This document shows positions 23,886-34,977 of a stretch of 64,000 nt of DNA, one piece after another (position 1 is the first letter of the stretch; each line of letters starts with the position of its first letter). Origin of the DNA: Raphanus sativus (lineage: Eukaryota > Streptophyta > Magnoliopsida > Brassicales > Brassicaceae); the NCBI RefSeq assembly GCF_000801105.2, contig NC_079518.1, positions 10,486,106 to 10,550,105 on the forward strand, read 5' to 3'. A model generated the notes under the pieces. That model worked only from the letters and a program-made list of their open reading frames with translations. It searched no databases and was not told the origin of the DNA. The position numbers and the translations under genes were made by a program.

Positions 23886-25949
23886 GGATGCTATGTCTAT
23901 CTCCACCTACATCAAACCGAGCAATTGTCGAAGAAAGAAGAATAAGGCAGACTAGTCTAAGGTGAAATGATAAAAATGATGAAAACTAAGACATAAATAA
24001 GAAAGAAAAATATAAAGGAATATAAAAGAGAGGGTTGGTCTTGGTTCTCTTCTCTAGGGTTATAGATGATAAGTCACTTTTATTCTTTTTACAAGACATC
24101 CTCTCCTTTTTCTATATAATATGCTTATTATACTCATCTCCAATGTATCTAATTTTCTTGAGAAATTATCTCTCTTATTATATTTCCAAAATATGTTTTA
24201 TATTATTGCATTCCATCTTATTCCTCTGATTACAAAAACGGGATTTGTTTCGTATTTTCAAAGATACAAGTAGCTGTAAAAAGATTGTAAAAAAACAAAT
24301 CACATGTATTATTAAAATTTTAAAAGTAAAAAGAATTATAACTTTTAAACTTTGAAGTTCTAGCATAATTTTTTCTTCTTATCTACAACTCATACATACA
24401 TGCATACATAGATTTGAAACCGATTTAGATGTCACATGTTGAGTACCATCTTTAAAGACATATATTTGTTTTAGTATCTCACTTTGACCAAGTAAATGAG
24501 TATGGTCAAAACAGGGGGCACACAACCTTCTATAAATTCATACAGTATAGTTATTATATATACAGTTTTAAAAAGGTTCAGTAAGTTTTCCCGCTTTCAT
24601 TGCCTCTCTATGTATGCTAAAACGTTTCTGAGATTACATGTTTCCATCTGGTATACTATTGCTAATTTGCTATCTGTATTTTGCTTATTGATAGTTTGAG
24701 ATGTTACGATTACAGCATAATATATAAATAATTAAACACGATGTTCAGTTTCTCAATGTGGCATGATACGGTCTGAACCAAGTCTGAATTTTAGTGCCGC
24801 GTTGTGGATCCAAAGTTGAGCACCCGTGTAATTGTGAAATGTTTGAATCTGTAGAAACTGAAACTTCAGAGGCTCAGCTATGATAAGGTCACATGAATTC
24901 TGAGTCAAGATGATGTATTGATGTTACCAAGAGTCGCTTGTATTGGACGCCTTACTCTCCACATTGTCCATCGTCTCAGTCACATATATACTAAAAACAT
25001 GTTGATGTGTATTATAACATCTCTCTTTATTTTCAGTGGCCGAGGAATATGCATATTAGATAAGAGACAGTATTCACAACTGAAATGATGATATTAATAG
25101 CATCAAGTTTACCACCTCTGTAACATTCATGTAATAATAGTTTAGTTGAAGACATTGAGCACCTGAGGTTCCAAACTCTGTTCCAGTGACCAGCAAACTA
25201 TTGAAACAATTATTTTCTCGTACAAGTTGTCAAAGAGACCACCAGATGTTGTGATGAGAACATCACGTGAAACCAGACCGCATACACTGTTTGTTTTTTG
25301 TGTGTTGGATGTTAATATGAGGTGGCTTGGCTTAATAAACCGGTAAATCAGTTAAAATCCGTAACGGCATAATTGTAAGTCTGCGGTTTTTAGGTTTATT
25401 CGCGTCTTGTATTTTGGGTTCCAGTTAGTTTGGTTGGCCACAATCTCACCAAACCGAACCAAACAATCTGGTCCGATTCGGTTTGCTAAATTTTGATTTT
25501 TAAATAATTATCAAAAACTAACTGATATTTTTTTTTGTTTAATTGTCGATTTACATTTTCATAAAATTCAGAAATCGGTTAATTTTGGTTAGTTTGGTTT
25601 GGTTTTGTTCTAATTTATTTTTTTAAAGAATTATTTTGGAAAACCGAATTTAACCAACTACCGAACTGAACCACAACTGATTTTTTGCAAGACTTTACCG
25701 AACTGAACCGGTTCTGAACTGAAAACCAAAAATTTCGGTTTGGTTTGGGTCTGCAATTATGAATCCCAAGGGCTACATAGGCAGTTATACTTTGACAAAT
25801 CATTACAAGTTGTACGAAAACAAGAGTATGTTTCGACAAGTTTCAGCCTGACACCACACATCTAGAAGAAGTAAACTAAAACAAAGACAGGCTCGTGAAA
25901 ACGTGGTGAAAAGAAAAGATAACGAGACTCTCAGGAACCACTTCCATCC
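23886..25949. other. Intergenic; several Arabidopsis genes absent
   Basis: MYB69 promoter, then about 1.8 kb without a readable gene. In Arabidopsis several genes (about At4g33460-33510) lie between MYB69 and PAA1. I find no coding trace of them. A degenerate 'aaccgaaccaaac' fold-back segment spans about 25430-25750, with subterminal repeats in both orientations but no clean target duplication. Confidence 0.5.
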
Positions 25950-26777
25950 ATGGAGTCTACACTCGCCGCTCTCTCAACGGCTTCGGCAATACCGACGGCC
26001 AGAACTACCGGTCCTTCATTGCCTCGCCACTTTTCCGGCGCCAGGCACCTCCACGTTGGCCGTCTCGGTGGCTCTCACGCCAGCCGACCAAACACCTCAT
26101 CTTCGAATTCGCTTTGTTATTCCTCCGCGTTGAGAAGCTTGGGAGCTGCTGGTTCGCCGGTGAACGGGCGCCGTCTGCAGTGTTTGTCCAGCTCATCTCC
26201 GTCCTTCAGTGGTGGCGGTGCTGGATTCGGCGGTTATAGCGGCGGAAGAAGCGGTGGAGGCGGCGGAGGAGGATCGGATAGTGGTGATTCAAAGTCGAAG
26301 TTGGGTGCTGGAGCAGGTGATGGCGTCTCTGTTCCGTCTTCAGACATCATTGTTCTCAGTGTCGGAGTACGTTCTCTCTTAAATGATATTGATGATTTCA
26401 GATTCACTTACTGTTAATGTTCTAATGAAATGAAGGGGATGACATGTGGTGGTTGTTCAGCAAGCGTGAAGAAGATCCTGGAAAGCCAAGTACGCCCTTT
26501 CAGACCAAACTCGTGTGTTTTGTTATGGTCTTTAGAAATAATTTATAATTTTTTTTTATTTAGATTTTCTTGTCTTTTTGCATTATAGCCACAAGTTGCT
26601 TCTGCTAGTGTTAACCTCACCACAGAGACAGCTATAGTGTGGCCTGTACCTGAAGCCAGAAGTGTACCTGACTGGCAAAAGACTTTAGGGGAGACCCTTG
26701 CGAATCATCTCAGTAACTGTGGTTTTCAGTCTACTCCTCGAGGTGAGAGGGTGCAGTCTCTTGTTAATATTATCTAA
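25950..26777 (+). CDS. PAA1-derived short protein: plastid copper chaperone PCH1-like
   Basis: The N-terminus of PAA1/HMA6, the chloroplast copper ATPase, without any ATPase part. Exons 25950-26366, 26436-26489 and 26589 onward. Reading through the third donor (gtgaga at 26743) ends after ERVQSLVNII with stop 26775-26777, giving 219 aa. Residues 1 to about 80 are Ser/Ala/Arg-rich (plastid transit peptide), then a Gly-rich linker, then one heavy-metal domain with the copper site GMTCGGC at the exon 1/2 junction and VASASVNLTTETA. Splicing instead to an acceptor at 27024 would add DEVPEDIAGEFAP and stop at 27065. No membrane helices, DKTGT or CPC motif follow in the next kilobase or more. In Arabidopsis the soluble chaperone PCH1 is an alternative product of PAA1; this locus looks dedicated to it. 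It could instead be a dying fragment, but all visible exons are intact. Confidence 0.8.
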
Positions 26778-27721
26778 TACTTCTCGCGTTTCTTCTAGAA
26801 ATAAGGTTCATTTGGAAATACAAAGATGACTGCATGATACAAAGATTAATACCATTGTTGAACTTTAGTAGAGAGTCCTGTGAATTGGTTTAGCCTCTGA
26901 TTAATTTTATTTGGAAATAAGGGGCCTTTAGATTTAGTGTTTTAATAATGCTAATTAATTGGAAGTGAAAGCACAAGTCTCATCATCTTTTTTTTTGTCA
27001 ATCTGGTGGATACCGGTTTGGTAGATGAAGTTCCTGAAGATATTGCTGGAGAATTTGCACCTTGACAGCAGGAAAAATTTCGCCAGCAGCATCACTAAAG
27101 ATATAGTAATGTTCTGTGTGTGAAAATTGTTGAATTGTTGATTCGATCAGCTGATTAAGTATATGCTAACTTACATATCCTTTAACAGGTGATTAAGAGC
27201 AGCTGCTAGTGAGGAATGGATTGTAGACATAGGTTTCTGGTTCTTGTGGCACCGTTTATGAAGAATTTGTTGTCAGTATCATTTGTGATATATAAGGCCA
27301 TGTATTTATCTTATGTTTTCCACTGAATTCATTCCTTCTCTGGACCAGACATCATAATCTTGTTCTAACTAGGTTAATTGAATTTGAGTATTTTTTAAAT
27401 AAAAAAAAAAAGTTTGTATAGTTTGGTAAAGAAGCCAAACTTTTTGAGATGTAAAATAGTGAGGTCAAAAGTTTGGGGTGAAATAGGACGGAAGATATTA
27501 GTATAGGGTGGAAATAGTGCCAAGTATATAAACTGTTTGTAACAAACTGCCAACCCTTAACATAGAGCACTCCCTACTCTTGTGCTCTGCACTACTAACC
27601 AAAAAGATGCTACTGAAAAAACTAAGCATGGCGTTAACGTTATGCTATATAAACAAATCTATCGCCAGACCAAAACATACACGACATAGATTTCATTACA
27701 AACCGTTGAAACAAAGAAAAG
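26778..27721. other. 3' flank of the PCH1-like gene and LTP promoter
   Basis: No ATPase exons of PAA1 were found here. From about 27560 the sequence is the promoter and leader of the lipid-transfer copy A, with TATATAAA at 27646-27653. Confidence 0.6.
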
Positions 27722-28226
27722 ATGGGAAGTGGAATGATAACTGTAATGGTTGTAGCAATAGCTTTCTTCATGATAGGTTCCGACAATGTCAACATGGCGA
27801 CAGCTCAGTTGTGTGGAGCTAACCTGTCGGGACTGTTGAATGAGTGTCAACGTTACGTTAGCAACGCCGGACCAAATTCTCCGCCGCCGTCTCGGTCTTG
27901 TTGTGCTCTGATCCCTCCTGTCGATGTACCGTGTGCTTGCCGCTACGTGTCCAGGGATGTTATGAACTTTATTGATATGGACAAAGTGATTTACATTGCT
28001 CGTTTTTGTGGCAAGAAGATTCGTTCTGGCTATAAATGTGGAAGTAAGTACCACTTTTATTATGCGTTTTCTCAACAAAAAAAAAGTACCATTTTTATAT
28101 TTATGTTTACTATTTGAACCAAATTTATTAACACACGATATAAATCTTATGATTCGTTTCTTATTTGTAACCGTATGTCATCATTTGGATTTGAATCTAT
28201 TAGGTTACACCATTTCGGCGGCTTAG
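27722..28226 (+). CDS. Lipid-transfer/2S-albumin family protein, tandem copy A
   Basis: Small secreted eight-cysteine protein. Exons 27722-28043 and 28204-28226 (donor gtaagt, acceptor tattag) give 114 aa ending KCGSYTISAA. Signal peptide (MVVAIAFFMIGS...MATAQ) then C (LCGA), C (NECQR), CC (RSCCAL), CxC (PCACR), C (RFCGK), C (YKCGS). Spacing differs from type 1 LTPs and resembles the small DIR1-like/other nsLTP classes; the ligand is unknown. By position it matches At4g33550. A second copy lies 1.8 kb downstream with about 90% similar coding sequence and a matching promoter. Confidence 0.9.
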
Positions 28227-29553
28227 TTAAAGAGAAGGATATATGCCAACAGAACTTGAGTTGCTATACAAAATTTTAATAAGATGTATTTATGTTTTAG
28301 TAATGACGATGATGATTATGATGTCAGGATTTGGGTCTTGTAATAAGTTTATGTAAATCAAAATGGAGGTCGTGGTTGGAAGGTAATAGGATGGTCATAG
28401 TTTGTGAGCATTCAACCAGATAATTACAGTGGGCTTATGTTTTTGATTCATACGGAAAACTAAAAACAAAGGTCTGATTATAACTCATTCCCTACAAGTA
28501 TTCCAGTTACAATTACTTCGAGTTTTGTTCGATCAGTTACCATCGAAGTCCCAAAATAGGGTTAAATGGCCTGTGGTAGCCCTGGCCATTCAGTTCTTGG
28601 TTCCGGTTTAGTTCTTCAATTTTAGAAGTTTAGGATATGTTTGGATATTTAGAAAATTTGTTTCAGTTTGGTTTTTTGGTTCTCGGTTTGACTCGGATAA
28701 TAAAATTAGGAGCCGATTAATATCCGAGATAATTTTGATACTATTCGGTTCCAGTTTGTTTTCGATTAATTCAAGTTAAAAGATTAAAAACTGAATTTTT
28801 AGATTAAATGTCATATTTTTAGATTTTCAAATAAAAACGAATTATTCGAATAATTCTAATTTTTGCATAAAAATATTATGACAATTTAGGTTTTTAATAT
28901 TTCAATTTATAAATAATATTTTATTTATTTGATTATTTTGTAATTAAATATAGTTAATGTTTATAAATATATAAATTATATTATAGAAATTGGAATATCT
29001 ATCTAGTTGGTTCATTTCAGTTCGATTTCTTTTTTTTTTTAATTCGAAATATATAAAATTCGTTTGGATAATTAATAGAATCCAAACCAATTCCTTTTTG
29101 TTTGGTTCGGTTTGGTATTTCGGTTATGGAGCCTAACTCTCGTGGCTTGATCCTTGAGAAACTTTTGTATGTGGATTCCAAACCAAATCAAACCAAACCA
29201 AACCAGATGTATCTTAGACACGTTACACTTTCATGCTGACGCTAAGCGCAAGATCAACCACTCCACTATATAAGTTGGAACCTCATTCAGAAACTGCCAC
29301 GAAACATTCCCACCAACAACAACAACACAACGCACCACAACTTGTTATGATTATATGAAAATTAAGCAAAGATAACATTAAAATAGAGCACTCCCTCCCC
29401 TTCTGCTCTCCACTACTAACTAAAAATGTGTTTGCTAAAAACTAATCAGAGCATTAACGTTATGCTATATATACAAATCTATCGTCAGACCAAACATGCA
29501 CAATATAGATTTCATTACAAACCGTTGACAAAGAGAAACAACGACACAAAAAG
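28227..29553. other. Intergenic between the LTP copies
   Basis: Contains 3' flank of copy A, a degenerate TE-like segment rich in 'ggttcggttt' at about 28575-29150, and from about 29380 the promoter of copy B. Confidence 0.5.
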
Positions 29554-29992
29554 ATGGCAACTGGAAGAATAATTATCATGGTTGTAGCAATAGCTTTGTT
29601 CATGATCGGTTCCGACAATGTCAACGTGGCAACAGCTCAGTTCTGTGGAGCTAACGTGTCGGGGCTGATGAATGAGTGTCAACGCTACGTCAGCAACGCC
29701 GGACCAAATTCTCCGCCGCCGTCTCGGTCATGTTGTGCTCTAATCCGTCCTATCGACGTACCTTGTGCTTGCCGCTACGTTTCAAGGGATGTTACTAACT
29801 ATATTGATATGGACAAAGTTGTTTACGTTGCTCGTTCTTGCGGCAAGAAGATTCCATCTGGTTATAAATGTGGAAGTAAGTACCCTTTTTATCTTTCTTT
29901 AATATCTTATTATTTCGTTTTGTATTTGCAAGCATATAACATTTTTGGATTTGTATCTATTAGGTTACACCATTCCGGCGCGGCTTAGTTGA
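29554..29992 (+). CDS. Lipid-transfer/2S-albumin family protein, tandem copy B
   Basis: Exons 29554-29875 and 29964-29992, 116 aa. Signal peptide and all eight Cys match copy A. The second exon has two extra bases (gcgCGgct) compared with copy A, so the tail changes from YTISAA to YTIPARLS and the stop moves from TAG to TGA. Promoter (TATATATA at 29466-29473), leader and about 250 bp of 3' flank also match copy A, so the whole transcription unit was duplicated. Both look functional. Confidence 0.9.
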
Positions 29993-30787
29993 AGAGGAAG
30001 GATATGTACCAACAGAACCTGGATTTGCTATAAGAACATGATATGATGTATTAATGTTTGAATAATGATTATGATGTGAGGATTTGTGTCGTGTAATAAG
30101 TTTATGTAAATCAAAATGGAGGTCATGGTCAGAAGATAATAAGACGGTAATAATTTGTGAGCATTAAAATCAGATAATTATAATGTGTTTAGGTTTTTGA
30201 TTGAAAACTAAAAATAAAGTCTGAACTATATATATAATATAACTCATTTCCTACATCTATTCCAGTTAGTACTACTTAACTTTTAATCTGATCAGTTTGC
30301 TGCTTAACTTCAATCTAAACTTTCAAAACGGCAACACTAATTAGTATTTACTATATATATTCTAGATTTTAAGGAACGTTTTATTAGGCTTTAATTTCTC
30401 AACCAGAATTTATAATCCAACAACTAATTTTATTCTATCATCTTTAGGCTAACATAATGCAGTACATCTGTTCCAGATAAAAAAGAAACACTATAGTACA
30501 TATTATGAATTACTTTATTACTTTATGACTGAAAAAGTAAATATAAACGATGAACTCAAGCCCACAGGTTAAATTTGACGACGGATTAATAACAAAACCA
30601 CTAGCTCCCACGATTATAACAATACTTGCGGCTTCTTCAGCCTATGGTTTACGTTATGTACCACTTTCTCGGTCCTCAGTTCTCACCTTTATAAACGCAA
30701 CGCTCCACGAAAGCCTCCAAACACATTAATATTTCAGAGCTAAAGATAATATACAATTTTAAAACTTAAAAGAGATATATAAAAAAG
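29993..30787. other. Intergenic; promoter of the wound-induced gene
   Basis: No gene seen. A TATAAAC box lies at 30690-30696, about 98 bp before the next ATG. Confidence 0.5.
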
Positions 30788-31075
30788 ATGAACGCCGGAA
30801 AGAAAGCTTCGTGGACGGTGGCGACTGTGATCGCAGTGGTGGAAGTGCTCAAGGACCAAGGCGTTGCTCGCTGGAACTACCCTCTCCGTTTACTCCACAA
30901 AAACGCAGTGGCTCACGTCCGTACCATCATTATCCCATCTCGCTCCTCTCCTCCTCCTCCTCCTGCGTCTTCTTCTTCGTCGGCTGATGTAATCAGATCC
31001 AAACAGCACAGGACCAAGTCCTTTGAGAAAGCTATGGGGCTTAGCTGCTTTGGTCCCACCACCGTTAGATTTTAA
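30788..31075 (+). CDS. Wound-induced protein family (DUF3774)
   Basis: Single-exon gene, 95 aa. Small wound-responsive family; members are induced by wounding and some act in plant immunity. The signature N-terminus (SWTVATVIAVVEVLKDQG followed by RWNYPLR) and the C-terminal SKQ..TKSFEKAMGLSCFGP match the family. A Pro/Ser low-complexity spacer sits in the middle (about residues 50-67). No cleavable signal peptide is obvious. Matches At4g33560 by position. Good start context (aagATGAAC). Confidence 0.9.
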   Translation: MNAGKKASWTVATVIAVVEVLKDQGVARWNYPLRLLHKNAVAHVRTIIIPSRSSPPPPPASSSSSADVIRSKQHRTKSFEKAMGLSCFGPTTVRF

Positions 31076-32802
31076 ATCTTCTAATTCCTATTGTATTCTT
31101 GTATTCATGTTCCTATTCGAATGTGCGTCACTATATGACTTTTTTAGCCACACAAGCATAACTAGGCCCACCACAGCTTCAACTTGGAACCATTGTTAAC
31201 ATTCATAAGTTTCAAATAAATTATATCAATTTTTGAAAGTAATTTGCCGATGAGTTGGTCTATCGGTTAAAATCTTATTTTGTTTAGTAGAATCTGTGAA
31301 CAGAAACAAACGGAGCGTTAAGCTCAATAAAAAAAGGTTATATCTCGATTTATGATACACCACAAAGAATCTTAACTTTGCCACCACATGTTTACATATG
31401 TGTACAACCGACCGAGCAGATGCTCACAATTGCTCTTACATCAGGGAAAACAATTTTATATTTTCTTTGCTATGATACCTTTTTACAAAAGCAAATTTGA
31501 TCCTATAGCACAAAAAAATATACTTAACCAGATGTACATAACAATTTCATGGATAGAATACATCATAGAGCTAATTAGCTCAATATCAAAATTTCGAGAT
31601 GTATATACATTATGTAATAATTTGCCAATTTGCCCTTTTATGTACACACATCATTAGTGGTATTTTTGTTTTCTTTATATACACACATCAGTTGCTTTCA
31701 GTTTTGTTAAAACAATTATTCAGTTTTCAATTTTTTTTATTAAAAACATAAATGTTACATAGCATATTTTTGAAAATTCTGAAACAAACATATACTTTTA
31801 CAAATTTTTTATCATATTCTATAAATCAGATTTAAAATATATATTCTATAAACTATATGCAGATTTATATAGTCTAGTTTAATTTAATTTTATGTAAGAC
31901 GCAATTATGTTGTTTTAATTTTTATTATATTTAAGAAATTTAAGAAATAAAAATATAAATGTAATTATATTCTCTCTCATCAGTTTTTCACAGCTATGCA
32001 TATGGTTACTTTCTTATTTTTCCAACCACTATGTATATTTGGCTAGAACACACATTTACAAAACCATAATTATTTTCCAAAAATAAATCTCGTTATGTAG
32101 AAATTTATGTAAATAGCCGGGTTTATTCATAAAGTCTAAAGATATTGAACAGACAAAACTCAAGCAGTAGACGCGGTTTGTTGTGTGGTGGGGACAAGCT
32201 GAGGGACTTTTAATGGTGTACACAGATATCACTATAGAATTGTTCACCAATCTCTTACAACCATTTTAGTCAAAAACATTTTGCCAAGTTTTTAAGCTTC
32301 ACTATACCAAAACACCACACCACGCGGATAAGTCAACAACTATCCCTAACACATCCAAATCATAATCAATACAATTTAATTTTACACTGACTTCGTGAGG
32401 AATATGCTTGTTTTTCAAAAAAAATTTCTTTACCAAAATATTTAATGATGAGACCTTTATTTTGAACTTTTGAAATTTATTTCCTTTTGTTAATCGATTA
32501 TTTTTTGTTACTTGGCTTTTTTTCTATTCCGAAACGTGTATTTTAAAATTACTACACAAAAGGAAATAAATTATCTCGTGAAATTAAGATGATATAAGCC
32601 TTTTTCTGCAAAAAGAAAAGAAATTAAGATGATATACTTTTCAAAAAAAAAAAATGATATATACAGCCAACCTACTTTTGTTGACTAAACTTGATTCTAA
32701 AGAAAGAAAGAAAGCAAAAGAGAAAACAAAGACGAAGACTCTCATCGTCTCTTCTCTTTTCCCCTCTCTCTCTAGCTTATTGATGATCTTGAAGCAAGAA
32801 TC
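31076..32802. other. AT-rich intergenic
   Basis: No gene seen. The right end is a CT-rich leader of the ATL gene. Confidence 0.55.
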
Positions 32803-33765
32803 ATGAGCATCCTTCACAGGTTTCTGTCGAAGGATATGACCAACATCACGGACACGGACTGTTTGGTTTGCAAAGAAGAACTCGCAACTTTAGGAGTTTG
32901 TGGACCCATTTGTTCTAAAGACTGTCTTTCCATCTGCGAGAACTACCTAGATACAGATCTTTCTCCACCTCCAGTGATCCACCACTACATAGACGAAAAC
33001 GTGAAAAGGATCTTGATCATCTCAACTTCCTCCATCATCACAACTCTGTTTCTCCTTACTCTACTCGTTCTCTGTTTCAAATGGTACAACAGGAGGAGAA
33101 GATCGATAGCTATATCAAGAAGATGGAGCATGGAGGAAGCTAGAAACTGGGACTTTGATGGACCGTCACCGGTTATTGTTGATCATCCGGTTTGGCATAT
33201 AAGAACCATCGGTTTGAATCCAACGGTTATAAGCTCGATCAAAGTTTGTAAGTATAGCAAACAAGATGGTGTGGTGGAAGGTACAGATTGTTCGGTTTGT
33301 TTAAGCGAGTTCGAAGAAGAAGAGACGCTTAGATTGTTACCAAAGTGTAGACATGCTTTTCATGTTCCTTGTATTGATACTTGGCTTAGATCACATACCA
33401 ATTGCCCGGTCTGTCGTGCTCCCGTTGTCGCGGTAAGTGATGATGATAGTGGTGACGATGTTGAGGAGGTCCTTGTGAGGATACCGGAGGAGGAAAGTGG
33501 AGAACTCAATGAAGAAACCGAGAGAGGTGATGAGGAAGAAGCTGAAGAGTTTTTTAGTATTGTTGTTAGTGATGAAGAAGAAGAAGATAAGTCGTTGCAG
33601 CTAGTGAGGAGGTCAGTGTCTTTTAGCTCGATATCGGGTTTAAGGGTAAGTGAAGTTGTTGCTGCTGGTAGAGGAAAAGAGAAGTTGAAGAGAGGCAATT
33701 CTGGATCTTCTGTTGTTGGGAGGTCAACTTTCTTGAAGAGGTCTATCTCTTACAATGGTAAGTAG
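32803..33765 (+). CDS. ATL-type RING-H2 E3 ubiquitin ligase
   Basis: Single-exon gene, 320 aa. ATL proteins are membrane-bound E3 ligases. Cys-rich N-terminal segment (about 20-45), membrane helix (about 69-93), basic stop-transfer (NRRRR), GLD-like motif ([11 protein letters not shown], about 136-146), RING-H2 at 163-204 with ligands C163, C166, C182, H184, H187, C190, C201, C204, and the expected spacing X2-X15-X1-X2-X2-X10-X2. Long acidic tail (about 213-265), then Ser-rich basic C-terminus. The only nearby upstream ATG is out of frame and short. Matches At4g33565 by position. Confidence 0.93.
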   Translation: MSILHRFLSKDMTNITDTDCLVCKEELATLGVCGPICSKDCLSICENYLDTDLSPPPVIHHYIDENVKRILIISTSSIITTLFLLTLLVLCFKWYNRRRRSIAISRRWSMEEARNWDFDGPSPVIVDHPVWHIRTIGLNPTVISSIKVCKYSKQDGVVEGTDCSVCLSEFEEEETLRLLPKCRHAFHVPCIDTWLRSHTNCPVCRAPVVAVSDDDSGDDVEEVLVRIPEEESGELNEETERGDEEEAEEFFSIVVSDEEEEDKSLQLVRRSVSFSSISGLRVSEVVAAGRGKEKLKRGNSGSSVVGRSTFLKRSISYNGK

Positions 33766-34977
33766 TAAGAGCTCTATATAGGCTTCTTGAAGACATCTAC
33801 AAATGTAGTATATTCTTTTTTGAAAGAAAATCAAAATAAGAAAAATAAGGTAGATTATATGTATTTAAGGTGATATAAAGAGGATGATCCTACTGCATAT
33901 TGTTTATCAAAGCTGCTACGCTTGTCAAGTTAAAAGAGTTCTCACAGCTTATACTTTGCTTTAGATACAACAGGTTGTAAGTTGATAAGTATTAATATAT
34001 ATACCAAAGGTTTCATTTTGAATGCTACTCTTTTTGGCGTTCTTGAACAACTGATCTTGATTTTTAAAAGTAAACTACATATTCAGTTGTGTTTTCTTTG
34101 TTAGAGAATGAGAACTCTTTATAAACATTTGTACTCAGCTAAGTTAACTATTTTGTTAACAAAATAGTCTCTCTTTTTTTTTGTGCACTATCAAAATAGT
34201 TTCTAAATCAGATAAATTTGAATTAATCAACTCTTCAGGGTGTTCACCAAACTGAATCCACTTAAGTTGATGTATGGAGTTAGGTGACAAAAAGACAATT
34301 TCTTCTGGAACTTGAAACTATCCTAAACATCAAAAATGTTCACCCTTTACTCAAAAGATAAAAATATAGAAAGAAATATATAGACCCTGAACTTCATTTA
34401 AAGTAGAAACAGCTCTACTCATGTGAAATTGAGGATAATTTTGTCATCTGCTTACAATGTTTTCTTTCTCTCTATAACCGTCAGGCTGTTTTTACATATA
34501 AAATGGCACACACCAACCAAGACTTATAAACAGAGAAATGTTAAGCTGATATTTTTTAAATAAAAATCTTGGAAACTCTCTCAACCTTTTAAACTCATAA
34601 TCTGGAAACACAAAAAAAAAACTGGTCTTCTTGTACACCCATCAGATCACTATCACATAGAACTCTTAGTAAATTACCATTTGCTTAATTCAAATTATGA
34701 ATCCTTGACAATAGCAAATTTCCTTAAAATTATTATTTTTTACACTGTTTTGTATAATGCATTTAAAGGTCTCAAAGGCTCCAAGTACAAACAGCCTCAT
34801 ATCCGAGGATTAGTACTTGAGGATAAAAAGAAAAATAAAAAAAGACAAAAAGATATCAGTAGACACCTTTTGTTGATCAAAACCCATAAAATGCCTTCTT
34901 AGGGAGGCTACATCTGAGCTTCAGCGACGCGTCGCGCATGGAACCCGGTGATATTTCCTTGGGCAATGTATAATTGA
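33766..34977. other. Intergenic
   Basis: 3' flank of the ATL gene and AT-rich sequence. No gene seen. 34970-34977 (ATAATTGA) is the possible left target duplication of the next element. Confidence 0.5.

Larger units (their letters stand above)
27560..30270. repeat. Direct duplication of the whole LTP transcription unit
   Basis: Units about 27560-28480 and 29380-30270. Landmarks in both: 'gagcactccct', 'ttaacgttatgctatat', the coding exons, and 'gtaataagtttatgtaaatc' in the 3' flank. The spacer holds unrelated AT-rich sequence. Confidence 0.85.

Noticed and set aside
25430..25760. Possible fold-back TE upstream of the PCH1-like gene
   Set aside because: AACCGAACC repeats in both orientations, but no clear terminal repeats or target duplication.
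28575..29160. Second hAT-like fold-back element between the LTP copies
   Set aside because: TE-like composition and loosely inverted ends, but no matching 8-bp flanks could be found, so borders are not given.
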